A stretch of DNA of 64,000 bases from NCBI GenBank assembly GCA_040506195.1, contig JBEVXH010000004.1:186001-250000 (forward strand). The letters run 5' to 3'. Each line of letters opens with the position of its first letter. The first letter of the stretch is position 1. This document shows positions 27,429-35,160 of the stretch, piece after piece. Origin of the DNA: Thiodiazotropha sp040506195. GTDB lineage: Bacteria > Pseudomonadota > Gammaproteobacteria > Chromatiales > Chromatiaceae. The position numbers and the translations under genes are program-made. The notes beneath the pieces were generated by a model that ran no database searches, was not told the DNA's origin, and worked only from the letters and a program-made list of their open reading frames with translations.

Positions 27429-28484
27429 ATGCTCAACTCACACTGCTTCAGATTGGATGCAGCGGATGAGGCCAATGAATGGCATACCCAGGCAACGGAA
27501 CTGCTGATTCGTTACAACATTCCCATTACACCTGTCTGTTATCATGTTGCCTATGAGTATGCCTCTCAGCGTCATGGCGAATTAGCACGAATAGTCGATG
27601 CCCAGCTGAACAAAACCCACCATCTGGACAGCCACTTTCTGTTTCATTTGTTTGAAAATTTCTGCCTCGAGGGGGCTGAAAACGACAAGCTGGACGACTA
27701 TCTGGCTGACCTGCACAATCTGCTGTTCAAGGTTCTCGAAGGGGTGACAAACAACGGTAGCCAAACCGACCTCTTCAGCGAGACCTTGCTGAATCAGAGC
27801 CATGCATTGGATGCCAATCCCAGTCTCGAAGATCTGCGCGGCATAGCACAGACCCTGATGCAAGCCACCGCGCAAGCCATGCAAAACAATCGCATGTTGC
27901 GAGACCACCTTGAGTCGGCCGAAGAGCAGAGTCTGTCACTGCAATCCGAAGTGAAAAAGCTACGCGATGAGATATCCACTGACGCGCTGACAGGATTGTT
28001 CAATCGGCGTGCGCTCAACAAACGTATGCATGAGCTGGTCGAGGCGCACAACGGTGCATCCACTCCTTTTTCCGTACTGATGCTCGATATTGACCATTTC
28101 AAACAGTTCAATGACAACTTTGGTCATGTGATCGGGGATGAAGTTATCCGTCGTGTCGGGCTGATCATGAGAGACCAGTTGCGGGATGTGGACTTTCCCG
28201 CGCGCTATGGTGGAGAGGAATTCACCGTACTTCTGCCGGGAACGGATATCAGCCATGCAATGAGCGTCGCTGAAACGATCCACCAGTCGGTTGCGAAACT
28301 GATACTGATTAAAAGAAGCACAAAAGAGAAACTGCCATCGGTTACGGTTTCGGTGGGTGCCGCCAGCTATCGCCGGGGAGACAGTCCCGAGACCCTGCTC
28401 GAACGTGCTGATCAGGCCCTCTACCAGGCCAAAGAGGGGGGGAGAAACCGGATAGTCGGCGAAGTGGAAATCACCTATATGTAA
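27429..28484 (+). CDS. Cytosolic diguanylate cyclase
   Basis: A 351-residue protein. The N-terminal about 150 residues are helical with no recognised sensor domain (HCFRLDAADEANEWHTQATELL is similar to N-termini of other GGDEF proteins that carry a four-helix segment). A coiled coil (LESAEEQSLSLQSEVKKLRDE) leads into a GGDEF domain (about 180-345). The active site is RYGGEEFTVLL and an RxxD inhibitory site (RDVD) precedes it by five residues, so it should be active and product-inhibited. No transmembrane helix. No partner gene is adjacent. Confidence 0.9.
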   Translation: MLNSHCFRLDAADEANEWHTQATELLIRYNIPITPVCYHVAYEYASQRHGELARIVDAQLNKTHHLDSHFLFHLFENFCLEGAENDKLDDYLADLHNLLFKVLEGVTNNGSQTDLFSETLLNQSHALDANPSLEDLRGIAQTLMQATAQAMQNNRMLRDHLESAEEQSLSLQSEVKKLRDEISTDALTGLFNRRALNKRMHELVEAHNGASTPFSVLMLDIDHFKQFNDNFGHVIGDEVIRRVGLIMRDQLRDVDFPARYGGEEFTVLLPGTDISHAMSVAETIHQSVAKLILIKRSTKEKLPSVTVSVGAASYRRGDSPETLLERADQALYQAKEGGRNRIVGEVEITYM

Positions 28485-28489
28485 CCCCT

Positions 28490-28963
28490 TCACCGGCACC
28501 AGCGCGCGATATCGGCTTTAAGCTGTTTTATATGCCGCGCACGCTCTTGATCGCTCAGATAACGCCGCTCACCGTCATTGCCTAGATTATAGATACCTGT
28601 TGCCCGAAGATGGGAATTGTAGCGGTCTTTGGCGCGCACGCAGTTCTGCTTGCGTTTTTTCCGCTCAGCCAGTTGTTTCTGCTTTGCCTCTTTCTTCTCC
28701 GCACGCTCCTCTGCATAGACATCCAGCATGCGCTGCATCTCCATCTGCCTGTCATGTTGCCCCGCCGTCGGCTGAGGACTCTCCTGTTCCCTGATCCTTA
28801 TCTCTGTGGATTCCCCCGTCACCGGCCGGTCACTGAAGTGCACACGACCCTGCTCATCCACCCATTTATAGACCTCCGCCTGCAGTTGCAAGCCCGCCAT
28901 CAACAGTACAAACAGCAGAGATTGCGTAAGCAGCCGTGGTAATTTACTTTTTATATCCGACAT
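28490..28963 (-). CDS. Periplasmic DUF4124 protein with charged coiled-coil tail
   Basis: 157 residues: a signal peptide (LLTQSLLFVLLMAGLQLQA), a DUF4124 module (EVYKWVDEQGRVHFSDRPV) and a long charged helix (YAEERAEKKEAKQKQLAERKKRK) ending in a Cys-containing region with YLSDQERARHIKQLKADIARWC. The function is unknown. The closely similar architecture of the gene at 56092 (same YLS- and DR-type tail) shows these are paralogues. Confidence 0.8.
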   Translation of the reverse strand: MSDIKSKLPRLLTQSLLFVLLMAGLQLQAEVYKWVDEQGRVHFSDRPVTGESTEIRIREQESPQPTAGQHDRQMEMQRMLDVYAEERAEKKEAKQKQLAERKKRKQNCVRAKDRYNSHLRATGIYNLGNDGERRYLSDQERARHIKQLKADIARWCR

Positions 28964-29183
28964 ATGAGCAGCTCCTTGCAGATATATCTATCACCCTCGT
29001 GTCTTTACCGTTCCGCTTGTGGCGCGTACTGGCTGAATCACCGGCTTAGGGCCAGTCTACCTCAATGATGACATGTATCGTACTGAATGGCTCGTTCTGA
29101 ATTGAGCATCTGTGAACGGGGATTATACCCTTCCACATACGGCTTTTTTTCAACTAACGGGATGATGTGAATTGAAACGGATA

Positions 29184-29207
29184 TAAAAAAGGGCGCCGAA
29201 GCGCCCT
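29184..29207 (-). terminator. Rho-independent terminator of amtB
   Basis: Read on the minus strand: GGGCGCTTCGGCGCCC followed by TTTTTT, a 6-bp stem with a TTCG-type tetraloop, about 28 bases beyond the amtB stop. Confidence 0.9.
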
Positions 29208-29234
29208 AAAAGGGAGGATCATCCAACAGATGTA

Positions 29235-30509
29235 TTACAGGCCTGAACCTCGGTTTCCGGTGAACTCAGGATAGGCCTCCAGTCCACACTCGCCGAGATC
29301 GACGCCTTCGTACTCTTCCTCTTCGCTGACCCTGATACCCATCACGATTTTAAGGATCAGCCATACCACGAGGCTGGCGCCGAACGTCCAGGCAAAGATT
29401 ACTCCCAAGCCGAGTAACTGCGCCCCGATTGAGGCATCGCTATTGGTCAGAGGCACCGCGATCAAGCCCCACATGCCGACCACACCATGCACCGAAATAG
29501 CACCCACCGGGTCGTCGATCTTGATCTTGTCCATTGTGATGATGGAGAAGACCACAAGCAGGCCGCCAACGGCGCCGATCAGGGTTGCCTCCAAAGGAAC
29601 CGGTGTCAACGGCTCGGCCGTGATTGCCACGAGACCTGACAACGCACCGTTGAGCGCCATGGTCAGATCCGCTTTACCAAACAGCGCACGCGCGGTTAAC
29701 AGCGCCGCCACTACACCGCCGGCTGCGGCTGCATTGGTGTTGACGAAGACCGCGGCGACAGCATTGGCTTCGCCGATATCGGAGATCTTCAGCTCGGACC
29801 CGCCATTGAAGCCAAACCAACCCAGCCACAGGATGAATGTACCCAACGTGGCCAATGGCATATTGGCGCCGGGTATGGCGTTGACTCGGCCATCGGCAGT
29901 GTACTTGCCTTTACGGGCTCCCAGCAGAATGACGCCCGCCAGGGCTGCCGCAGCGCCGCAGAGGTGTACCACGCCGGAGCCGGCAAAATCGCTGAAACCG
30001 GCAGCATCCAGGAAACCGCCACCCCATTTCCAGTAACCCTGCAGCGGATAGATGACACCGGTCATAACCACGGCAAACAGCAGGAAGGCCCAGAGCTTCA
30101 TCCGCTCGGCCACTGCGCCGGAAACGATGGACATGGCGGTGGCGACGAAGACCACCTGGAAGAAGAAGTCTGACATACCGGAATAGTAGGTCTCGCCATT
30201 GCTGGCCAGCACATCTTCGACACTGTTGTCGCCACCGAACATAAAGCTCAGGTCAAGCGCCGGAAAATAGCCGTTGCCGTCCCCCGGGTACATGATATTG
30301 TAGCCCATCAGCATATACATAATGCAGGCGATGGCGAACAGAGCGACGTTTTTAGTCAGGATTTCGGCGGTATTCTTGGCTCGCACAAGACCGGCCTCGA
30401 GCATGGCGAAACCTGCCGCCATCCACATGACAAGCGCGCCGGATACCAGAAAATAGAAGGTATCCAGTGCGTAACTGAGTTGTGTAATCGCTTCCACGAT
30501 ACTCTCCAA
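29235..30509 (-). CDS. amtB: Ammonium transporter AmtB
   Basis: Inner-membrane ammonium channel, 424 residues and 11 helices. The pore twin-histidine pair is visible in GSGVVHLCGAAAAL and ISVHGVVGMWGL, and the periplasmic recruitment region in YMLMGYNIMYPG. Unlike E. coli AmtB it has no obvious cleaved signal peptide. It lies 18 bases downstream of the PII gene, the standard glnK-amtB pair in which PII blocks the channel when nitrogen is plentiful. Confidence 0.96.
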   Translation of the reverse strand: MESIVEAITQLSYALDTFYFLVSGALVMWMAAGFAMLEAGLVRAKNTAEILTKNVALFAIACIMYMLMGYNIMYPGDGNGYFPALDLSFMFGGDNSVEDVLASNGETYYSGMSDFFFQVVFVATAMSIVSGAVAERMKLWAFLLFAVVMTGVIYPLQGYWKWGGGFLDAAGFSDFAGSGVVHLCGAAAALAGVILLGARKGKYTADGRVNAIPGANMPLATLGTFILWLGWFGFNGGSELKISDIGEANAVAAVFVNTNAAAAGGVVAALLTARALFGKADLTMALNGALSGLVAITAEPLTPVPLEATLIGAVGGLLVVFSIITMDKIKIDDPVGAISVHGVVGMWGLIAVPLTNSDASIGAQLLGLGVIFAWTFGASLVVWLILKIVMGIRVSEEEEYEGVDLGECGLEAYPEFTGNRGSGL

Positions 30510-30527
30510 ATATATGTTGCTAGTGAG

Positions 30528-30866
30528 TTACAGCGCTTTGGGACCGGTTTCACCGGTACGCACGCGAACGACCTGTTCCACGTCAGTAACGAAGATCTTG
30601 CCGTCACCGATCTTGCCGGTCTTGGCAGCTTTGGAAATCGCTTCCACGACCTGATCGACAATGTCGCTATCGACGGCGATCTCGACCTTGATCTTGGGTA
30701 GAAAATCGACCACGTACTCCGCACCGCGGTAGAGTTCGGTGTGACCCTTCTGTCGTCCAAAACCCTTGACCTCGGTAACCGTGATACCCGCCACACCCAC
30801 TTCGGACAAAGCTTCGCGGACATCATCAAGCTTGAACGGCTTAATGATTGCTGAAACCATTTTCAT
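30528..30866 (-). CDS. glnK: PII signal protein GlnK
   Basis: 112-residue trimeric nitrogen sensor that binds 2-oxoglutarate and ATP/ADP. The T-loop reads GFGRQKGHTELYRGAEYVVDF, with Tyr51 in ELYRGAEY as the uridylylation site; the B-loop is KTGKIGDGKIFV. A strong ribosome site (GAGGAGCAATCAG) precedes the ATG. Its location next to amtB makes it GlnK rather than GlnB. Confidence 0.93.
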   Translation of the reverse strand: MKMVSAIIKPFKLDDVREALSEVGVAGITVTEVKGFGRQKGHTELYRGAEYVVDFLPKIKVEIAVDSDIVDQVVEAISKAAKTGKIGDGKIFVTDVEQVVRVRTGETGPKAL

Positions 30867-30884
30867 CTGATTGCTCCTCGTATA

Positions 30885-30902
30885 GCCCGTAACAGAACGG
30901 GC
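30885..30902 (-). other. Hairpin between porin and glnK
   Basis: Inverted repeat GCCCGT-5/6 bases-ACGGGC in the 70-base gap. There is no U-tract on either strand, so it is more likely an mRNA-processing or stability element setting different levels for the porin and glnK-amtB than a terminator. Confidence 0.4.
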
Positions 30903-30936
30903 CGTACATCAAATAGTTAACTCAAGCCGGTTTGTC

Positions 30937-31614
30937 TTAGAAGCCTTTGCTCCATGAGATGAAGAAACGCATATCGGAGTCTTCACCGGCAGCATCCGTA
31001 TCATCGAGATCGGTATCGGAAACGCTCAGAGTGACGTCGCCGAAATCACCGGTGGCCTTGGTCAGGTCGACCTGATAGTGGGTGTAGTCATCTAAATCAT
31101 CATCGCCATCACCGTCAGGTTCGACGAAACCGACCGTCAGGCCGATGGAGAAGTCCTGCGGCAGGTCAAAGCCGGCGCCCAGGTAGTAGTAGAGATCCTC
31201 TTCGATAACCTCGACCGCATCCTCTGCAGAGATGACATAGTTGAGACCGGCGGTGAGAAACTGCCAGCTGCCACTCACGGCAAGCTCGGTGAAATCAGAT
31301 TCCGCGTCGCTTGAATAGGCGTAATAGATCAGGCCGACATCATAGCCGAAATCACCCGCCTCGCCGGCGTAACCGCCATACAGGTCGAGTTCGTAATCGT
31401 CCCAGGCCTCCGACAGCCAGGTACCCGCATAGAGACCCGACTCGCCGGACCAATCGAAGCCACCGGATAATGCGGTGCTGTTGCCTGTCTGGGTCAACCC
31501 GCGCCAGATGTAGTTACTGGCAATACCGATATTGGTGCTGACTTCCGCCGCAGCGATGGACGATAGTCCTAACAGCGCAACACCGCAGGCCTGGGTAAGA
31601 CGGTTCATCTTCAT
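30937..31614 (-). CDS. TorF-family putative porin
   Basis: A 225-residue outer-membrane beta-barrel with a signal peptide (GVALLGLSSIAAAE). It shows alternating strands with many Tyr/Trp/Gly and the family start VSTNIGIASNYIWRGLTQTG, ending in an aromatic residue (FFISWSKGF) as required for barrel assembly. It is the first gene of a porin-glnK-amtB unit under what looks like NtrC/sigma-54 control. A role in letting a nitrogen source across the outer membrane is a reasonable inference. The mature protein is strongly acidic (DGDGDDDLDDY). Confidence 0.85.
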   Translation of the reverse strand: MKMNRLTQACGVALLGLSSIAAAEVSTNIGIASNYIWRGLTQTGNSTALSGGFDWSGESGLYAGTWLSEAWDDYELDLYGGYAGEAGDFGYDVGLIYYAYSSDAESDFTELAVSGSWQFLTAGLNYVISAEDAVEVIEEDLYYYLGAGFDLPQDFSIGLTVGFVEPDGDGDDDLDDYTHYQVDLTKATGDFGDVTLSVSDTDLDDTDAAGEDSDMRFFISWSKGF

Positions 31615-31700
31615 CGTTATACTTCCTCTTAATCAATTAGAAACATGGGTCAACCAGTCAACTCGACTCATAGCTTGACGAGGCGAAACTGCTACAGTCT

Positions 31701-31720
31701 CTTCAGACTTCGTGCCAACA
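31701..31720 (-). promoter_or_regulatory. Candidate sigma-54 promoter of porin-glnK-amtB
   Basis: On the minus strand the sequence reads TGTTGGCACGAAGTCTGAAG. The -24 element TTGGCACG is a perfect consensus match and the spacing is right, but the -12 element is CTGAA where TTGCA is expected, so the normally invariant GC is GA. Transcription would begin near 31690, about 75 bases before the porin start. Overlapping NtrC-like sites lie about 150 bases upstream, as expected for a sigma-54 enhancer. Confidence 0.55.
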
Positions 31721-31822
31721 TTTCCAACCTATTGAAATTGCAGGGAATACCCAATAATTGGCAGTCATGAGGCTGACCTGTTCACATGGCCGTGCATGGT
31801 TTGTGGTCACAATCGATCCCCT

Positions 31823-31852
31823 TGCACCAGACCTGTGCACCGGCTTGGTGCG
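31823..31852 (-). promoter_or_regulatory. Two overlapping NtrC-type binding sites
   Basis: TGCACCAGACCTGTGCA (31823-31839) and TGCACCGGCTTGGTGCG (31836-31852) each resemble the NtrC consensus TGCACCANNNTGGTGCA; the second keeps 11 of the 12 outer conserved positions. They share four bases, so their centres are 13 bp apart. They lie between the porin gene (left) and ubiK (right); the sigma-54-like element and the glnK-amtB genes on the left make that operon the likely target. Confidence 0.72.
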
Positions 31853-32003
31853 AAATGGCCGGAGCGATATATCTGCCGGTGGATCGAAGAAGCGGCGCTG
31901 TTCCGTCTATTCATCTTGCAAGGGGAATCTCGCCACAAAGATTATCCGGAGCCGTGTCCTCTTTCGCTGGACAAAGGGATCGTCACTGGCTATTGTCTGC
32001 CGC

Positions 32004-32249
32004 ATGATTGATCCGAAACTTATCGATGAGCTGACGACCCGGCTCTCTGCCACAATGCCCAGCGGTATCCAGGCATTACAGGCCGATGTGGCAAAAAATA
32101 TTCGCGCCACCCTGGAGTCCGGACTTGCCAGGCTCGACCTGGTGACCCGCGAGGAGTTTGAGGTTCAGCAGGCGGTTCTGGCACGTACACGTGAGAAGCT
32201 TGAGCGGCTGGAGATACAGATCAAGGAGCTGGAGGATAAAACCGGCTAG
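32004..32249 (+). CDS. ubiK: Ubiquinone biosynthesis accessory factor UbiK
   Basis: An 81-residue coiled-coil protein (formerly YqiC / BMFP family): MIDPKLIDELTTRLSATMPS, then ADVAKNIRATLESGLARLDLVTREEFEVQQAVL and a leucine-rich C-terminal helix. UbiK binds UbiJ and improves ubiquinone synthesis under oxic conditions. It is encoded here next to comM, about 20 kb from ubiJ. A longer in-frame extension upstream covers the NtrC-site region and is not credible as protein. Confidence 0.9.
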   Translation: MIDPKLIDELTTRLSATMPSGIQALQADVAKNIRATLESGLARLDLVTREEFEVQQAVLARTREKLERLEIQIKELEDKTG

Positions 32250-32294
32250 CGCTTCATCAGCATCGGACCGAACGCTGTTCCAAGGAAGGAATCT

Positions 32295-33806
32295 ATGTCA
32301 CTCGCCATTCTCTATTCCCGCGCCCAAGAGGGCGTACAAGCACCGCTGGTCACCGTCGAGGTCCACCTCTCCAACGGCCTTCCGGGCCTCTCCATCGTCG
32401 GCCTGCCCGAAATGGCGGTGCGGGAGAGTAAAGACCGGGTCAGAGGGGCGCTGATCAACAGCCAGTTTGAGTTTCCCGCCCGGCGCATCACCATCAATTT
32501 GGCGCCTGCCGATCTGCCGAAAGAGGGGGGGCGATTCGACCTGCCCATTGCTCTCGGCATCCTGGCCGCCTCGAATCAATTGACGATGGACCCTCTGAGC
32601 CACTATGAGTTCAGCGGCGAGCTTGCCCTGTCCGGCGAACTGCGCCCGATCAGCGGTATCCTCCCTGCAGCGCTCACCGCCCGCGATGCCGGGCGTTCCC
32701 TGATCCTGCCGCAACAGAATGCCGAGGAGGCGGGACTGGTCAACGGACTCCAGTGCTATCCCGCCAGCCACCTCCTCGAAGTCTGTTCACACCTCAACAG
32801 TGTCAACCCGTTGGCGCAGTATAAATACACGCACGGTATCGAGGAGAGTAAAAAGAGCCGGCTCGATATGGCCGATGTCTATGGACAGAGTCATGCCCGG
32901 CGCGCCCTGGAGATCAGCGCCGCCGGCGCCCACTCGCTGCTCTATATCGGTCCGCCCGGCACCGGCAAATCGATGCTCGCCTCCCGCCTGCCCGGAATCC
33001 TGCCCCCAATGAGCGAGGAGGAGGCACTGGAATCCGCTGCCATTCACTCGGTGGCCAACAACAGGGCCTTCCAACCCGCCCAGTGGCGTCAAAGACCCTT
33101 TCGCGCCCCCCATCACACGGCCTCGGCGGCGGCCCTGGTCGGCGGCGGCAGTAATCCGAAACCCGGCGAAATCTCCTTGGCGCACTGCGGCGTGCTGTTC
33201 CTGGACGAACTCCCGGAATTCGACCGGCACACCCTGGAGGTATTGCGCGAACCCCTGGAAAACGGCCGCATCACCATCTCCCGCGCCAACCGCCAGGTTG
33301 ACTACCCGTCAAGGTTTCAGCTCATCGCGGCGATGAACCCCTGTCCCTGCGGCCACCTGGGCGACGGCAGCAACCGCTGCCACTGTACCCTCGACAGGAT
33401 CACCCGTTACCGCAACCGCATCTCCGGCCCATTGATCGACCGTATCGATATGCATGTGGAGGTGCCCAGACAGCCTTTGCAGCTCGATCACCATGCACCG
33501 CAGAATAGAGAGGAGTCGAGCGAAACCATCCGTCGCCGGGTCATCGCGGCCCGTGATATACAACTCCAGCGGCAGGGCTGCACCAATCAGGCCCTGCAGG
33601 GATTGGACATCGTGAAATTCGCCACACCGGACAAGGAGGGTAACGCACTGTTGCACCGGGCCATTGAAAAACTTGGCCTGTCGATGCGTGCCTATCACCG
33701 CATTCTAAAGGTGGCGCGCACCATCGCCGACTTGGAGGCGAGCCCGAAGGTGGAGACGGCGCATATCAGCGAGGCTATTGGTTATCGTCGCCTGGACAGA
33801 AGTTAA
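32295..33806 (+). CDS. comM: ComM/YifB-family Mg-chelatase-like AAA+ ATPase
   Basis: 503 residues: an N-terminal Lon-protease-like domain (LPGLSIVGLPEMAVRESKDRVRGA), then an AAA+ module with Walker A GPPGTGKSM and Walker B GVLFLDELPEF, and a C-terminal Mg-chelatase domain with a zinc-type cluster (NPCPCGHLGDG...CHC). ComM is a hexameric helicase that drives branch migration during natural transformation. It is complete. Its last part is repeated, worn, at 37620-37989 and 39047-39142, so its 3' end appears to be an integration point. comM is also the known target of AbaR islands in Acinetobacter. Confidence 0.95.
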   Translation: MSLAILYSRAQEGVQAPLVTVEVHLSNGLPGLSIVGLPEMAVRESKDRVRGALINSQFEFPARRITINLAPADLPKEGGRFDLPIALGILAASNQLTMDPLSHYEFSGELALSGELRPISGILPAALTARDAGRSLILPQQNAEEAGLVNGLQCYPASHLLEVCSHLNSVNPLAQYKYTHGIEESKKSRLDMADVYGQSHARRALEISAAGAHSLLYIGPPGTGKSMLASRLPGILPPMSEEEALESAAIHSVANNRAFQPAQWRQRPFRAPHHTASAAALVGGGSNPKPGEISLAHCGVLFLDELPEFDRHTLEVLREPLENGRITISRANRQVDYPSRFQLIAAMNPCPCGHLGDGSNRCHCTLDRITRYRNRISGPLIDRIDMHVEVPRQPLQLDHHAPQNREESSETIRRRVIAARDIQLQRQGCTNQALQGLDIVKFATPDKEGNALLHRAIEKLGLSMRAYHRILKVARTIADLEASPKVETAHISEAIGYRRLDRS

Positions 33807-33993
33807 CGTATCAGTATCTGCTTACTCTAGTTTTTGAGCCTTAATACTATAAGTAAATATTTTGACCCCTTTTCCTACTAAATGGTCTGGCCATGACTAA
33901 GAATATAATCAGGTTTAACGATATGGCAAAATACAAGACCTAGCCCCATTTTTCCGACCCCAATCTGCACTGACTTCAACAATATTCAATATC

Positions 33994-34398
33994 TCAAGGA
34001 TACAAATCAAAAGATAATGATATTCCTAAATCTGCTAGTTCCCTGAGAAGTTCATGTGAAAAAGTGTCGCCTGAATTACCATTTAAATTCCAACCTATGA
34101 AATACTCAATATTGCCGCCAGAAGAAATTACACTATTGAATAATTGCTTTTTATTTTTTACGGTAGAAATCTGGTATTTCAAAAATGTTGATATTTCTTT
34201 AAACCCTTCAATATCTAGGCTGAAGGTACAATATGTTTCTTCATACACACCATCAAGCTTTCTACCAGTAGGTGTTGTCCTCTGATCGCCCGCACTCCAT
34301 TTCCTATCTGCTTTAATACCAATTTCTCTACATATAGTCTCTGCATCTATTGATGGATGCCTTATTCGTAATGAAATCTTATAAGTATATTCGTTCAT
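33994..34398 (-). CDS. DUF4279 protein, candidate immunity protein
   Basis: A 134-residue soluble protein of the DUF4279 family: YTYKISLRIRHPSIDAETIC, KADRKWSAGDQRTTPTGRKL and a helical C-terminus. It is markedly AT-rich compared with its neighbours. It starts 13 bases after the stop codon of a 50-residue toxin-tip remnant on the same strand, the usual toxin-then-immunity order of polymorphic toxin loci. The immunity role is inference from that order; the family itself has no firm function. Confidence 0.7.
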   Translation of the reverse strand: MNEYTYKISLRIRHPSIDAETICREIGIKADRKWSAGDQRTTPTGRKLDGVYEETYCTFSLDIEGFKEISTFLKYQISTVKNKKQLFNSVISSGGNIEYFIGWNLNGNSGDTFSHELLRELADLGISLSFDLYP

Positions 34399-34411
34399 AG
34401 ATATTTAAAAA

Positions 34412-34564
34412 CTACAGATAGTCACTTATCGGTCCATGGTTTTCGGCCTTTCCTTCGTGATCAGTGGTAATTATATCACCGTCTTGTGTTACGCCTACCC
34501 AATATCTTGGTCCAGCCCCTATCTGATCCTTTATGTCGTGTATATCCTCTCTATCAAGATGAGG
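34412..34564 (-). pseudogene. Stranded C-terminal tip of a polymorphic toxin
   Basis: Fifty codons with no start codon, open from the stop of the membrane-protein gene upstream. The peptide runs LDREDIHDIKDQIGAGPRYW then VGVTQDGDIITTDHEGKAENHG, ending ISDYL. This compact pattern of Asp/His/Lys, Gly-rich turn and short strands is what C-terminal nuclease tips of Rhs/CDI-type toxins look like. I do not assign a catalytic family. It is followed after 13 bases by the DUF4279 gene. With no carrier region in frame, it is a displaced cassette, kept as donor DNA for toxin-tip exchange or simply decaying. Confidence 0.6.
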
Positions 34565-34885
34565 TTACTGGCGTTTCATCATGCGCCTAATTGCTAATAC
34601 ACCAAAACTAAAAAATAAAAAGTAATCTAGCACCATTATTAAATTTATCTCATTTCCAACTACAATCACGTACAAAATACCTAGTGTTGCAAATACTATA
34701 AACAACCAATCTAACCAAGAAATAAAAGCAATTCCTGAAAGCACGTTCATAGACGGAGAAAGAAACCAAATACCCACTATGCTCCCACATCCTATTATTA
34801 GCCAGAATAATCTCTCATCATCGAATGAAATAAAATTTAAAACGGCAATACACAATAAAAAAAGTAGTACTATTACATTTTTCAT
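34565..34885 (-). CDS. Small membrane protein, candidate immunity protein
   Basis: 106 residues with about four transmembrane helices (VIVLLFLLCIAVLNF; LFWLIIGCGSIVGIWFL; LDWLFIVFATLGILYVIVV; INLIMVLDYFLFFSFGVLAI) and a basic end. Very AT-rich. Its ATG overlaps the stop codon (TAATG) of a Gly-rich toxin-like remnant upstream, implying translational coupling with it. Small multi-helix proteins are typical immunity partners of pore-forming toxin tips. No family recognised. Confidence 0.6.
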   Translation of the reverse strand: MKNVIVLLFLLCIAVLNFISFDDERLFWLIIGCGSIVGIWFLSPSMNVLSGIAFISWLDWLFIVFATLGILYVIVVGNEINLIMVLDYFLFFSFGVLAIRRMMKRQ

Positions 34886-35040
34886 TAGAAACGATATTGA
34901 ACCCCCGAACTCGTACCTTCACCTGCATATGCGCCATAGCCCTGGCCTGACTCCAGCACCACCTGATACTCCATCTTCGCCAGCAGTTACGAACCCGCTC
35001 ACACCACTACCCCAACCTGCACCGGCTTCAACAGTTTTCC
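34885..35040 (-). pseudogene. Gly-rich C-terminal toxin remnant, frameshifted
   Basis: Two minus-strand frames joined near 34970 read TVEAGAGWGSGVSGFVTAGE and then EYQVVLESGQGYGAYAGEG, ending TSSGVQYRF and a stop. The alternating Gly/aromatic pattern resembles the extreme C-terminus of large secreted or Rhs-type toxins. The frame is broken once and no start or upstream carrier is present. It precedes and overlaps the membrane-protein gene at 34885 by one base, the second toxin-immunity arrangement in this island. Confidence 0.45.
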
Positions 35041-35067
35041 TTTTATCTGGAGGCGGGATCTGAGTGA

Positions 35068-35106
35068 GATCCGAGGACAGGGGACAGGATCCGGGATCCG
35101 AGGACA
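35068..35106 (+). repeat. Direct repeat at downstream flank of the RAYT element
   Basis: GATCCGAGGACA occurs exactly at 35068-35079 and 35095-35106, with GGATCCGGGATCC forming a small palindrome between them. It lies 55 bases beyond the 3' end of the transposase gene. Short palindromic sequences like this are what RAYT transposases act on, so it may be the element's terminal REP-like sequence. Confidence 0.5.
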
Positions 35107-35160
35107 CCCATATAATGTACAGCGGGGATTAGATTCTATAGCCCACCTTGATGACACCCA

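Noticed and set aside
35147..35160. A 14-base match GGTGTCATCAAGGT shared with the propeller-like gene at about 37200
   Set aside because: Several matches of this length are expected by chance in 64 kb, and the flanks do not extend it.
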